Below the pieces are notes generated by a model, which was given only the letters and a program-made list of their open reading frames with translations, was not told where the DNA came from and did no database searches. The translations under genes and the position numbers were made by a program. A stretch of DNA of 43,447 nt from Pseudomonadota bacterium (lineage in GTDB: Bacteria > Pseudomonadota > Alphaproteobacteria > Caulobacterales > Caulobacteraceae): positions 1 through 43,447 of the forward strand of contig JAKAZA010000015.1 in assembly GCA_021816155.1 (NCBI GenBank), written 5' to 3'. This document shows, piece by piece, positions 1 to 7,782 of the stretch; the first letter of the stretch is position 1, and each line of letters opens with the position of its first letter.

Positions 1-53
1 CAGGTGGCGATCCTCAGAAATCTACTCTGGTCTGGCGCCGCAGTCCACGCGCC
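1..53 (-). repeat. Promoter-like direct repeat, copy A
   Basis: This 53-bp block matches positions 356-408 at 51 of 53 bases; the differences are at block positions 16 and 18. Read on the minus strand, both copies hold a sigma70-like pair: TGGACT (42-47 here), a 17-nt spacer, and TAGATT (19-24 here). Copy A lies downstream of the small peptide gene at 122-307 and points out of the left edge. By analogy with copy B it could drive a second small gene starting about 50 bp outside the window. The repeat is seen directly; its promoter role is inferred. Confidence 0.7.
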
Positions 54-121
54 CGACGCGCCGCCATGAGGGACGGCGTGGGCCGTGGCGGCTGCGCAGG
101 GCGGCCCGAGGAGCCTCGACG

Positions 122-307
122 TCAGCTTGGGCCCATGCCGCTGGCGGGAATGGGGGTTTCAATTGGGTTTCCCGGCTTTCCCGTCTCGGATCGGATGGTC
201 TGGACGGTGAGGCGCGGCGGCGCGTAGGGACGGCGCTTCCGGTCCGGCGCGGACGGCGCAGGCGCCGCGCGGGGCGTTTCAGACGCGGGGTTGGCGGGGT
301 CGGTCAA
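122..307 (-). CDS. Small peptide, possible lasso/RiPP-type precursor
   Basis: This is a 61-residue ORF starting at TTG (305-307). GGAG at 315-318 sits 7 nt upstream, a better fit than the longer TTG start at 352. The N-terminal half is Pro/Ala-rich. After KRR comes RPYAPPRLTV, which fits the YxxPxL part of lasso-peptide leaders (residues 28-33). The tail, GKPGNPIETPIPASGMGPS, would give a Gly1-Glu8 ring if the core starts at Gly43. Against this, the usual leader Gly is Thr, and the conserved Thr sits at -1 rather than -2. The tail uses AT-richer codons than its surroundings. No maturation gene is visible, but one could lie beyond the left edge. It may also be an unrelated small protein or a non-coding frame. 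Confidence 0.4.
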   Translation of the reverse strand: MTDPANPASETPRAAPAPSAPDRKRRPYAPPRLTVQTIRSETGKPGNPIETPIPASGMGPS

Positions 308-355
308 GGGCGTACTCCAGAGACGGCGGCGCCGGAAGGCTCTCCGACGCAACGG

Positions 356-408
356 CAGGTGGCGATCCTCGGGAATCTACTCTGGTCTGGCGCCGCAGTC
401 CACGCGCC
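356..408 (-). promoter_or_regulatory. Promoter-like direct repeat, copy B
   Basis: This is the second copy of the 53-bp repeat at 1-53. On the minus strand it carries TGGACT (397-402), 17 nt, then TAGATT (374-379). Each hexamer matches the sigma70 consensus at 4 of 6 bases with ideal spacing. A transcript would start near 367 and leave about 60 nt of leader before the TTG start of the small peptide at 307. Conservation of both hexamers in both copies supports a promoter; the assignment itself is inference. Confidence 0.45.
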
Positions 409-470
409 GGCCACGCCAACGGGCCGATCTCTTGTCTGCGGCTTTTGCGCCCGCGAACGTCGACGGACGA

Positions 471-546
471 TGGCTCCCCGGGCAGGACTCGAACCTGCGA
501 CCCGCCGGTTAACAGCCGGCTGCTCTACCGACTGAGCTACCGAGGA
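471..546 (-). tRNA. tRNA-Asn (GTT)
   Basis: The reverse complement folds as a 76-nt tRNA with an encoded CCA end. The acceptor stem is TCCTCGG paired with CCGGGGA (one T-G wobble), the D arm is GCTCAGTCGGTAGAGC, the anticodon loop is CTGTTAA, and the T arm contains GGTTCGAACC. The anticodon GTT (complement of 511-513) reads Asn codons. No protein gene should be called across it. Confidence 0.97.
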
Positions 547-620
547 ACAGTCGAAGGCGCGCCTCTTAGCGCCGCATTTGGCCGGTTGCAAGGCGGGCCC
601 CGCCGGCCTCTTCCGGAGGC

Positions 621-650
621 AAAAAGCAGCCCGGCGTCGCCGCCGGGCTG
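621..650 (-). terminator. Rho-independent terminator after the PIG-L gene
   Basis: A perfect 10-bp stem (CAGCCCGGCG, 627-636, with CGCCGGGCTG, 641-650) has a TCGC loop. On the minus strand it is followed by GCTTTTT (A-run at 621-625). It lies 62 bp past the PIG-L stop codon and so closes the glycosyltransferase/deacetylase unit. Confidence 0.8.
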
Positions 651-711
651 TGGAAGTGGTGATGGTGGGGTGTCTTCAAGGGAAGACGACTCGCAGGGTC
701 CGTCGACATGG

Positions 712-1521
712 TTAACCGGGCGCTAACGGCATGGCTGCGGCGCCTTCCAGATAGGCGGCGATGGCCGCGTAGACGTCGGCCGGGTCCGTGAAGTCGACCA
801 TCGGGTGGCGGAACGGAACCCACTGGAAGCGCGCGTACCACAGCCGGCCGGTGTGCGGAGGACGTGAGTAGTCGTGGGAAGGCAGCGGCCGGAACGTCTC
901 GCGCTGGACGGGGGTGAAGCCGATGTTGCCCGCTTCGGAAGGGTAGAGGCCAATGGCGCGGCGCTTGGCGTCGCGCTCGGCGTCGGTGAGCGTCAGCTCC
1001 ACTTCGGCGCCGGTTGCGCTCGGGAACCGGTTGATCCGCGGGCGGCCGCCGGCGAGGTTGTATTCGGCGAATTCGAGCACGCTGACGCCGGCGGCGACGA
1101 AGCGGCTGGCGATCGCGTTCACGCCGTCGTGGTCGGGGTTGCCGCCCTCGAACGCCGGCGCCCAGAGCTGGTCCGGCTGCGCCACGCAGACACCCTGGCG
1201 GACCTCCGCCTCCGCCTCCGCCAGCTCGCGCCAGAGATGCCGAGCCGGGCGGTCGGACCAACCGACGGCGACCACCCCCAGCGCCTCCAGGGCGCGTTCA
1301 GCCTCCGCCCTGCGGCGCGCTACCGCCCTGGCGTAGCCGCCGCGCGCCCAGGGCCACATCGTGGCGGCGTCCACGCAGCCGTGGGTGAGGAAGAGGACGC
1401 TGATCTCGGCACCCGCGGCCTTCGCGCGCCCGATGGCGGCCGCGAAGCCGACCACCTCGTCGTCCGGATGCGGCGCGAGGATCAGTACGCGTCGACCGAA
1501 GGCGGCCGCCGCGCCGGTTAT
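712..1521 (-). CDS. PIG-L/LmbE-family N-acetylglucosaminyl deacetylase
   Basis: The product of about 269 residues is a zinc-dependent deacetylase of the PIG-L family, which removes acetyl groups from GlcNAc-type sugars. The metal motif PHPDDE is at about 17-22 and NPDHD at about 128-132. The N-terminus RVLILAPHPDDE is typical, so the true start is close to this point. No ATG, GTG or TTG is available there. An ATA (1519-1521) overlaps the TAA stop of the upstream glycosyltransferase as ATAA, 8 nt after AGGAG, which mimics the usual ATGA coupling. The next standard start, a GTG, would give about 30 extra residues. The gene is translationally linked to the glycosyltransferase, so the pair may build or trim one glycoconjugate. 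Substrate is unknown. Confidence 0.8.
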   Translation of the reverse strand: MTGAAAAFGRRVLILAPHPDDEVVGFAAAIGRAKAAGAEISVLFLTHGCVDAATMWPWARGGYARAVARRRAEAERALEALGVVAVGWSDRPARHLWRELAEAEAEVRQGVCVAQPDQLWAPAFEGGNPDHDGVNAIASRFVAAGVSVLEFAEYNLAGGRPRINRFPSATGAEVELTLTDAERDAKRRAIGLYPSEAGNIGFTPVQRETFRPLPSHDYSRPPHTGRLWYARFQWVPFRHPMVDFTDPADVYAAIAAYLEGAAAMPLAPG

Positions 1522-2792
1522 GCGATGAGCTCCTGGGCCGAGGCGTCCGCGGCCTCGCGCCAGAGCATATAGAGGTCCTCCTCGAGCACCTCGCGCCACC
1601 CGGCCAGGCGTCGCCGCGAATAGTCGAGCGCAGCGCAGCGCATGCCGGCGCGAATGGCGGGCGCGGCGGCCACCTCCCTGAGCGCCTGGGCCCAGGCGGC
1701 GGCCCCGCCGTCGACCACCCGCATGGCCGGCGTATGGTCGAAGAGCTCGGCGACGCCGCTCTTCCTGGAGACCAGCACGGGGCAGCCGCTGGCGAGCGCC
1801 TCCATGCCGACCATCGAGCGGATCTCGACCTCGGATACGAGCGCGGTCAGGTCGACGCTGGCGTAGAGCCTGGCCAACCGCTCCGGCGTCACGTAGCCGG
1901 CGACGGTGGCACCCGCGCCGAGCCTGGCGCGCACGTCGGCGGCCGCAGGGCCGACGCCGGCGGTGACGAGATGCAGCGGCAGGCCCTGGGCGCGCAAGGC
2001 CGCGATGGCGTCCACGAGCGTGTGGATGTTCTTGCCCACGTCGAGGCGGCCCACGAACAGCACCAGGAGCTGGTTCGTCGGCAGGCCGAACTCGGCCTCG
2101 ACGCCGGCGCGGTCCGCGCGGCGCGGCCCGAACACCCGCTTGTCGATCCCCAGCCTCAGGTCGCCGACGCGCGAACGGCCGAGGATCGAGCTCGCCAGCG
2201 TGTGATCCTCCGGCCGGGTCGCCGCCACGAAGGAGCAGCGCCGGATGTGCTGCGTCAGCCGCTGGTCCATGCGGCGCCCCTGGCGCTCGGGCAGCTGCCA
2301 GTCGTGGATCAGCTTCCTGGCCGGCCAGCTGGCGCCGAAGCGCGCCTCGATGGTCTGGCGCGTGAAGATGCGGGTGTAGGAGGGCGTGTCGGTGTGGAAC
2401 GAGGTGGTCAGCGGCGCGGCGCGGCGCCGCGCGACGCTCTCGGCCGTGCGCGCGAAGGCGAAGAAGGCGTCCGTGGTGTGGATGACGTCGTAGGCCGCGA
2501 GTTCCCGCGCCAGCGGCGGGTGATAGGGCGCCAGATCGGTGTGATCCGGCAGGTAAGGCAGAAACTTCAGCTGCGCGGTCGAGAACACCGGCGGCAGGTG
2601 CGTCAGCCGCGCGCCCGGACCCAGCACCACGTCGTCCTGGCGGCCCGAGAAATAGACGGTCAGCTTCAGCGGCAGGTCCGCCCCTGCGGCTGCGTCCGCC
2701 AGCCGCTCCCAGCACTTCACGTGCCCGCCCGCTTGCGGCGAGCGCGGCAAATCCACCAAGGCGGCGACGCGAAGGGGCTTTTGAGCACGCAT
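1518..2792 (-). CDS. Glycosyltransferase family 4 protein
   Basis: The 424-residue protein has GT-B fold features. An N-terminal acceptor domain (VAALVDLPRSPQAGGHVK) is followed by an HTTDAFFAFA/TSFHTDTPSY segment, as in GT4 enzymes that act on lipid or cell-envelope acceptors. The nucleotide-sugar domain starts at about 250 with LFVGRLDVGKNIHTLVDA. The GT4 E-x7-E-type region is MVGMEALASGCPVLVS. ATG 2790-2792 (MRAQKPLRVAAL) gives the expected N-terminus, although its ribosome site is weak. The frame continues upstream without good starts. It overlaps the PIG-L gene by 4 nt (ATAA) and follows the PhyH gene after 128 bp, so it may have its own promoter there. Donor and acceptor sugars cannot be read from the sequence. 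Confidence 0.88.
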   Translation of the reverse strand: MRAQKPLRVAALVDLPRSPQAGGHVKCWERLADAAAGADLPLKLTVYFSGRQDDVVLGPGARLTHLPPVFSTAQLKFLPYLPDHTDLAPYHPPLARELAAYDVIHTTDAFFAFARTAESVARRRAAPLTTSFHTDTPSYTRIFTRQTIEARFGASWPARKLIHDWQLPERQGRRMDQRLTQHIRRCSFVAATRPEDHTLASSILGRSRVGDLRLGIDKRVFGPRRADRAGVEAEFGLPTNQLLVLFVGRLDVGKNIHTLVDAIAALRAQGLPLHLVTAGVGPAAADVRARLGAGATVAGYVTPERLARLYASVDLTALVSEVEIRSMVGMEALASGCPVLVSRKSGVAELFDHTPAMRVVDGGAAAWAQALREVAAAPAIRAGMRCAALDYSRRRLAGWREVLEEDLYMLWREAADASAQELIA

Positions 2793-2908
2793 GGGTGTCG
2801 GAAGTCTCGAACTTGCGCTTCCGTGCGTCAGTTGGCCATGGGGTAGGTCAATTTCAATATCGTCACAAAGGTGGCGCGCCGCCGCAGCGGCCACTCTGGC
2901 GACGGGCC

Positions 2909-2926
2909 GTGTGATCTTTGTCACAC
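2909..2926. promoter_or_regulatory. CRP/FNR-type palindrome at the end of the PhyH gene
   Basis: GTGTGA TCTTTG TCACAC is a perfect 6-bp inverted repeat with a 6-nt spacer. It contains TGTGA-N6-TCACA, which is identical in half-sites and spacing to the E. coli CRP consensus. It overlaps the PhyH stop codon (2921-2923) and lies about 118 bp upstream of the glycosyltransferase start. It could be a CRP-family operator for the GT/PIG-L unit, or simply a weak hairpin. There is no U-run. Confidence 0.4.
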
Positions 2927-3763
2927 TTCGGACAGGCGGGAGACCGGCTGACCGCCCTCCAGGATCTTGAACTGGCGCTCGGGGTGATCCTGAGTCGCCC
3001 GTCGCCCGTCGCGGGAGGTGGCGACCGAGGGATCGTGCGCATACTGTAGGATGTAGGCCTTGCGCACGCTGGCGCCGAGGTTGGGGCCGGTCCGGTGCGG
3101 CGTCAGCGACGAAAACACCACCGCGTCGCCCGCCTTCGCGGGCGCCGGGAGCGCGTCCGCGACCTCGTCGAGGCACTTGAGCCCGATGTCGGTCACCCAA
3201 TGGTCCAGCGTTCCCAGCCGATGCATCCCCGGCGCGATCCACGGGCAGCCGTTGCGCTCGTCGACGTCGACCAGCGGCAGCCAAAGCGTGAGGTACTGCT
3301 GCGGTTCGACGAAGGTGTAGCCGTTGTCCTGGTGCCAGGGGAATTCCTGTCGCTTCTGGGTCTTCTTGTAGACGGACTGGTCCCAGTAGAGCCGGACGTC
3401 GTCGCCGATGAGGTCGTGGCAGATGTCCGCGATCGCCGGGTGCGCCGCGAACGCCCGCAGCACAGGGTCGCGGCGGGCGATGTGGGTGGTGAAGGTGATC
3501 GCGTCGGCGTCGGAAATGCTGATCCGTCCCCCGGCCTCGCGCAGCCGCGCCTCCGCCTCGGCCTCCAGCGGATCGATGGCCGCGGTGACCGCGGCGATCT
3601 CGTCCGGCGCGAACACGCCGCCCAGCGTGACGAAGCCCTGCGTTTCGAAGGCCGCCTTCTGGTCCGCGGTCAGCCGGCGCAGCGCCTTCGGCCGCCGCTC
3701 GGTCCACACGAAGTCGCGGCTCAACGGGTGGAGGCGGGGAAGCGCTTCGGGGGCGAGGCTCAT
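2921..3763 (-). CDS. Phytanoyl-CoA dioxygenase (PhyH) family protein
   Basis: The 280-residue protein belongs to the Fe(II)/2-oxoglutarate oxygenases. The iron triad is visible as HQD (His144, Asp146) and His223 in TPHRTGPN; an Arg at about 234 could bind 2-oxoglutarate. Family members hydroxylate acyl-CoAs, small natural products or osmolytes, so the substrate is open. ATG 3761-3763 gives MSLAPEALPRL. An upstream in-frame ATG exists, but it runs into the divergent malic enzyme promoter region. The gene is followed on the same strand by the GT4 and PIG-L genes, and may act on the same product. Confidence 0.87.
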   Translation of the reverse strand: MSLAPEALPRLHPLSRDFVWTERRPKALRRLTADQKAAFETQGFVTLGGVFAPDEIAAVTAAIDPLEAEAEARLREAGGRISISDADAITFTTHIARRDPVLRAFAAHPAIADICHDLIGDDVRLYWDQSVYKKTQKRQEFPWHQDNGYTFVEPQQYLTLWLPLVDVDERNGCPWIAPGMHRLGTLDHWVTDIGLKCLDEVADALPAPAKAGDAVVFSSLTPHRTGPNLGASVRKAYILQYAHDPSVATSRDGRRATQDHPERQFKILEGGQPVSRLSEV

Positions 3764-3882
3764 GGCGCCGCGAAGTCTAGCGCCGAGCGTGGCGTGGCCG
3801 CAAACGGCGTTCCCGTCGGGCGAACCGATTGCCGCCGCCGCTCGACCATGGTCCAAGCGCGGCCGGAGCGGAGGAGCGCGCG

Positions 3883-5583
3883 ATGGCGGCCGATACTGGA
3901 AGCGAAGAGCCGCTGGAAGTGGCCCTGAGCGGCTATGCGCTGATCAACACGCCGATGCTGAACAAGGGCACGGCGTTCACCGACGCCGAGCGCGACGCTT
4001 TCCGGCTGCACGGCCTGCTGCCGCCGCACGTCGGCACGCTCGAGGAGCAGACACAGCGCCGCCTCAAGGTCCTGCGGGCCTACGACACGGACTTCGCGCG
4101 CTACGCGCTGCTGCGCGACCTGCAGGACACCAACGAGACGCTGTTCTACGCCGTCCTGACATCCAACCTGGAGGAGCTGCTGCCGCTCGTCTACACGCCG
4201 ACGGTGGGCGAGGGGTGTCAGCGCTTCTCCGAGATCTGGCGCAAGCCCCGGGGACTCTTCCTCTCCTACCCGAACAAGAGCCGCATCCCGAGCATCCTCG
4301 CCGACCCGCGCCTCGACCGGGTGAAGGTGATCGTGGTCAGCGACGGCGAGCGGATCCTGGGGCTGGGCGACCAGGGCGCCGGCGGCATGGGCATCCCGAT
4401 CGGCAAGCTGTCGCTCTACACCGCGTGCGCCGGCATCCACCCCGCGCAGACGTTGCCGATCCTGCTGGACGTCGGAACCAACAACCCCGATCGCCTGGCC
4501 GATCCGCTGTACATCGGGTGGCGCCACGAGCGGGTGCGTGGCGACGATTACGACTCGTTCGTCGAGGCGTTCGTCACCGCCGTGACCGACCGCTGGCCAA
4601 ACGTGCTGCTGCAGTGGGAGGATTTCTCGAACGCCAACGCGGGGCGGTTGCTGACGCGCTATCAGGATCGCCTGTGCACTTTCAACGACGACATCCAGGG
4701 CACCGCCGCCGTCGCGGCGGCGACGCTGCTCGCCGCGGTGCGCGTGACCGGCGTCCCGCTCGCCAGCCAGCGGATCGCGCTGGTGGGCGCCGGCTCGGCC
4801 GGTTGCGGCATCGCCGCGATGCTGCTCCGAGCCATGGTCGATGCAGGTGCGAGCGAGGCGGAGGCGCGCCAGCGGTTCTTCGCGGTCGACCGCGACGGCC
4901 TCCTGCTGCAAGGCATGAACACCCTGACGCCCGCCCAGGCCCCGTTCGCGCAGGATCCGGCCGCCGTCGCCGGGTGGTCGCTCGAGCGCTCCGGCCGCAT
5001 AGGTCTGTACGACGTCATGGCCAACGCCAGGCCGACCGCGCTGATCGGCGTTTCCGGTCAGGCGTCGGCTTTCACCGAGGCCGCGGTGCGCGAGATGGCG
5101 CGCCACGTCGAGCGCCCGCTGATCTTTCCGCTCTCCAACCCGACGTCGCGCAGCGAGGCGACGCCGGCCGATCTCCTCGCCTGGACCGGGGGCCGGGCGC
5201 TGATCGGCACGGGCAGCCCGTTCCCGCCGGCCGCGTTCGAGGGGCGCCCGGTCGCGGTGGACCAGACCAACAATTCCTACGTCTTCCCCGGGGTGGGCCT
5301 GGGCGTCGTCGCCGTGCGCGCGGCGCGCGTCACCGAGGCCATGTTCATGGCGGCCGCCCTGGCGCTCGGGGAGCTTTCGCCGGCCGCGGCGACGCCCGGC
5401 GCCCCCTTGTTGCCGCCGGTCGGCGAGCTTCGCCACGTCGCCGAGGCGGTGGGGCGCGCCGTGGCCCTGCAGGCGATCCGCGACGGCGTCGCGCCCGCCA
5501 TCCCCGAAGCCGACGTGCCGGCCCGGGTCGCGGCCGCGATGTGGACGCCCAGGTACCGCGCTTACCGCCGCGCCGCGTACTAA
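3883..5583 (+). CDS. maeA: NAD-dependent malic enzyme
   Basis: The 566-residue protein matches the length of E. coli MaeA/SfcA. It oxidatively decarboxylates malate to pyruvate in the cytoplasm and so links the TCA cycle to pyruvate. Visible motifs are YTPTVGEG (104-111), GDQGAGGMGIPIGKLSLY near 160-180, and FNDDIQGTAA from about 267 with metal-ligand Asp residues. A Rossmann segment, IALVGAGSAGCGI, follows. ATG 3883 is chosen over the upstream ATG at 3829 because AGGAG lies 7 nt before it and family alignment begins here. It is divergent from the PhyH gene. The large minus-strand frame over this gene is a GC-driven shadow. Confidence 0.95.
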   Translation: MAADTGSEEPLEVALSGYALINTPMLNKGTAFTDAERDAFRLHGLLPPHVGTLEEQTQRRLKVLRAYDTDFARYALLRDLQDTNETLFYAVLTSNLEELLPLVYTPTVGEGCQRFSEIWRKPRGLFLSYPNKSRIPSILADPRLDRVKVIVVSDGERILGLGDQGAGGMGIPIGKLSLYTACAGIHPAQTLPILLDVGTNNPDRLADPLYIGWRHERVRGDDYDSFVEAFVTAVTDRWPNVLLQWEDFSNANAGRLLTRYQDRLCTFNDDIQGTAAVAAATLLAAVRVTGVPLASQRIALVGAGSAGCGIAAMLLRAMVDAGASEAEARQRFFAVDRDGLLLQGMNTLTPAQAPFAQDPAAVAGWSLERSGRIGLYDVMANARPTALIGVSGQASAFTEAAVREMARHVERPLIFPLSNPTSRSEATPADLLAWTGGRALIGTGSPFPPAAFEGRPVAVDQTNNSYVFPGVGLGVVAVRAARVTEAMFMAAALALGELSPAAATPGAPLLPPVGELRHVAEAVGRAVALQAIRDGVAPAIPEADVPARVAAAMWTPRYRAYRRAAY

Positions 5584-5748
5584 TCCGGCTGGCGCGCCCC
5601 GCCGGCGCGCGTAAAGAGACGCTTCGACAGACGCAAAGGACACGAGGGGCGTTTCGCGCCTCGCCGGCGGCGCATCCGAGCTCGGCCGGCGTCCCCGGCG
5701 CGCCTCCGGGCGAACGGAGATCCCGCCGCGTCACAAGGGAGGAGCGCC

Positions 5749-6957
5749 ATGAAGATCGACGCCGCGAAGGTCATCGTCTGCTCGCCGGGGCGCAATTTCG
5801 TCACGCTGAAGCTGTTCACGGACCAGGGCGTCACCGGCGTCGGCGATGCGACGGTGAACGGGCGCGAGAAAGCGGTGGTCGCCTACCTGGAGGAGCACGT
5901 GATCCCGTGCCTGATCGGCCGCGACCCGCGCCGGATCGAGGACATCTGGCAGTACCTCTACCGCGGCGCCTACTGGCGGCGAGGGCCGATCACGATGGCC
6001 GCGATCAGCGCGGTCGACGTGGCGCTCTGGGACATCAAGGCCAAGATGGCCGGGATGCCCCTGGTCGACCTCCTGGGCGGACGCTCGCGCGACGGCGTGA
6101 TGGTCTACGGCCACGCCAACGGCGCGGATCTGGCCGAGACGGTGGATGCGGTCGGGCGTTACATCGAGCTCGGCTACAGGGCGATCCGCGCCCAGTCGGG
6201 CGTGCCGGGTCTGGCGAAGGCCTACGGCGTCGGGCGCGGCGACCTCCACTACGAGCCCGCCGGGGTCGGGCTGCCGGACGAGACGGTCTGGGACACGCGC
6301 AAGTACCTCGCCTACGTTCCCAAGCTGTTCGAGGCCTTGCGCGACGCCTACGGACCGGGACCGCATCTGCTGCACGACGTCCATCACCGGCTGACGCCGC
6401 TCGAAGCTGCTCAGCTCGGCAAGGCGCTCGAGCCCTACAACCTGTTCTGGCTCGAGGACGCGACGCCGGCGGAGAACCAGGAGGCGTTTCGCCTGATCCG
6501 CCAGCACACCACCACGCCGCTGGCGGTGGGCGAGGTGTTCAACACCATCTGGGACGCCAAGGACCTGATCTCGAACCAGCTCATCGACTATATCCGCATG
6601 GCGGTCGTGCACTCGGGCGGCCTAACCCACCTGCGACGCATCGCCGACTTCGCCGCGGTATGGGGTGTGCGCACCGGTTGCCACGGCGCGACCGACCTGT
6701 CGCCGGTCTGCATGGGCGCGGCGCTGCACTTCGACGCCTGGGTCCCGAATTTCGGCGTGCAGGAATACATGCGCCACACCGAGGAGACGGACGCGGTGTT
6801 TCCGCATGCCTACTATTTCGAGGCGGGGGCGCTTCATCCGGGCGATGCGGTTGGCCACGGCGTCGACATCGACGAGGCGCTGGCGGCCAAATATCCCTAC
6901 GAGCGCGCCTACCTGCCGGTGGCCCGCCTCGAGGACGGCACGATGTGGAACTGGTGA
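5749..6957 (+). CDS. manD: D-mannonate dehydratase (ManD, enolase superfamily)
   Basis: The 402-residue protein is the same length as characterised ManD enzymes, which convert D-mannonate to 2-keto-3-deoxygluconate in uronate catabolism. Counting residues places the enolase-superfamily metal ligands at Asp210, Glu236 and Glu262, and the ManD catalytic residues at Arg147, Tyr159 and His212. These are the positions I recall from the Novosphingobium enzyme. A strong GGGAGGAG lies 5 nt before ATG 5749. No other glucuronate genes are adjacent. It follows maeA after 165 bp, in which I see only a GC-rich hairpin-prone stretch. Confidence 0.95.
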   Translation: MKIDAAKVIVCSPGRNFVTLKLFTDQGVTGVGDATVNGREKAVVAYLEEHVIPCLIGRDPRRIEDIWQYLYRGAYWRRGPITMAAISAVDVALWDIKAKMAGMPLVDLLGGRSRDGVMVYGHANGADLAETVDAVGRYIELGYRAIRAQSGVPGLAKAYGVGRGDLHYEPAGVGLPDETVWDTRKYLAYVPKLFEALRDAYGPGPHLLHDVHHRLTPLEAAQLGKALEPYNLFWLEDATPAENQEAFRLIRQHTTTPLAVGEVFNTIWDAKDLISNQLIDYIRMAVVHSGGLTHLRRIADFAAVWGVRTGCHGATDLSPVCMGAALHFDAWVPNFGVQEYMRHTEETDAVFPHAYYFEAGALHPGDAVGHGVDIDEALAAKYPYERAYLPVARLEDGTMWNW

Positions 6958-6983
6958 CCATCGACCGCAGCGCCGGTGCGACG

Positions 6984-7016
6984 GACGGCCTCCGGCCGCA
7001 AGGGCCGGAGGCCGTC
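6984..7016. terminator. Hairpin between convergent manD and outer-membrane gene
   Basis: A perfect 14-bp stem (GACGGCCTCCGGCC, 6984-6997, with its complement at 7003-7016) closes a GCAAG loop. It sits between the manD stop (6957) and the stop of the convergent beta-barrel gene (7024). It has no T-run on either side, so it is probably a bidirectional terminator or a transcript-end stabiliser. Confidence 0.65.
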
Positions 7017-7023
7017 GCGGGGA

Positions 7024-7782
7024 CTAGAAGCGGTAGTTCAGCCCGACCCGCAGGACGTTGAGGGTCGTGGAGACGCCGGTGGTGGCGTTGTAAGCGAGAG
7101 CTCCGCTGCCGCCGTAGATGGCCGTCTGGGGCGTCGTGTTGCGCCCGAAATCAGCGTAGAGATACTCGGTCCGCAGCGAGAGCTTGTCGTTGATCGGGTA
7201 GTCGAAACCGGCCCCGAGGGTCCAGCCAGTGTCCGTGGCGGAGTACGAGGACGCGGTGACAACCCCGCCCCCCACGCCGCAGGCGGCGCAGCTGAAGCCG
7301 TTCGCCGTCGTCATCCGAGCGTATGCGAAGCCGCCGGTGACGTACGGCAGGACGCGGCCGCCGAAGAGCGAGTAGCCGAGGACGCCCCGGACCGTGCCGA
7401 AATAGTCGACGTTGCTCGACAGGCTGCCGTTGGAGGGTCCGCCGGCGCGGCCGTAGTCCGTGAGCTCGTTGCCGCCGGTGATCGAGGCGCCGTCGAAGTC
7501 GGTGACGACGCCGGCGACCACGCCGTTCGGGAGCTCGTAATTATATCCAACCTGGAAGCCGCCGAGGACGCCGTTGGAATTCTGCTTCAGTTCGCCAGCC
7601 GTCCGCGTCGTGCCGGTCGGCGTCGTCGTGCCGGAGAACGGATAGTTGAAGCCGCCTCCGCCGTAACCGAAGTTCAGGCCGACGTAGGGCCCGGTCCAGG
7701 GACCGTCGGATTGCGGCTGCGCAGCGGCAGCGCCCGCGACGCAGAAGGCGACGGCGGAAGCCAACAGGATACTGCGATACAT
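7024..7782 (-). CDS. Outer-membrane beta-barrel (opacity/Omp25-like) protein
   Basis: The 252-residue protein has a Sec signal peptide (MYRSILLASAVAFCVAGAAAA, cleaved before QPQSDGPW). It then shows the pattern of small alphaproteobacterial porin-like barrels: WTGPYVGLNFGYGGGG at the first strand, repeated alternating strands, and a C-terminal Phe in LRVGLNYRF for BAM recognition. It probably forms an eight-stranded barrel in the outer membrane with a structural role. GGAG lies 7 nt upstream of ATG 7780-7782. It is preceded by a long regulatory region (7783-8250), which suggests environmental control. Confidence 0.88.
   Translation of the reverse strand: MYRSILLASAVAFCVAGAAAAQPQSDGPWTGPYVGLNFGYGGGGFNYPFSGTTTPTGTTRTAGELKQNSNGVLGGFQVGYNYELPNGVVAGVVTDFDGASITGGNELTDYGRAGGPSNGSLSSNVDYFGTVRGVLGYSLFGGRVLPYVTGGFAYARMTTANGFSCAACGVGGGVVTASSYSATDTGWTLGAGFDYPINDKLSLRTEYLYADFGRNTTPQTAIYGGSGALAYNATTGVSTTLNVLRVGLNYRF

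Noticed and set aside
304-726. ORFs on both strands across tRNA-Asn
   Set aside because: They read through the tRNA-Asn and the terminator and have no conserved motif.
3760-5643. Long minus-strand ORF over the malic enzyme
   Set aside because: GC-driven antisense frame; the plus strand encodes an intact MaeA.
3408-7061. 1217-residue plus-strand ORF
   Set aside because: It is the shadow of PhyH, malic enzyme and ManD in another frame; the sequence is Arg/Ala/Gly-rich without motifs.
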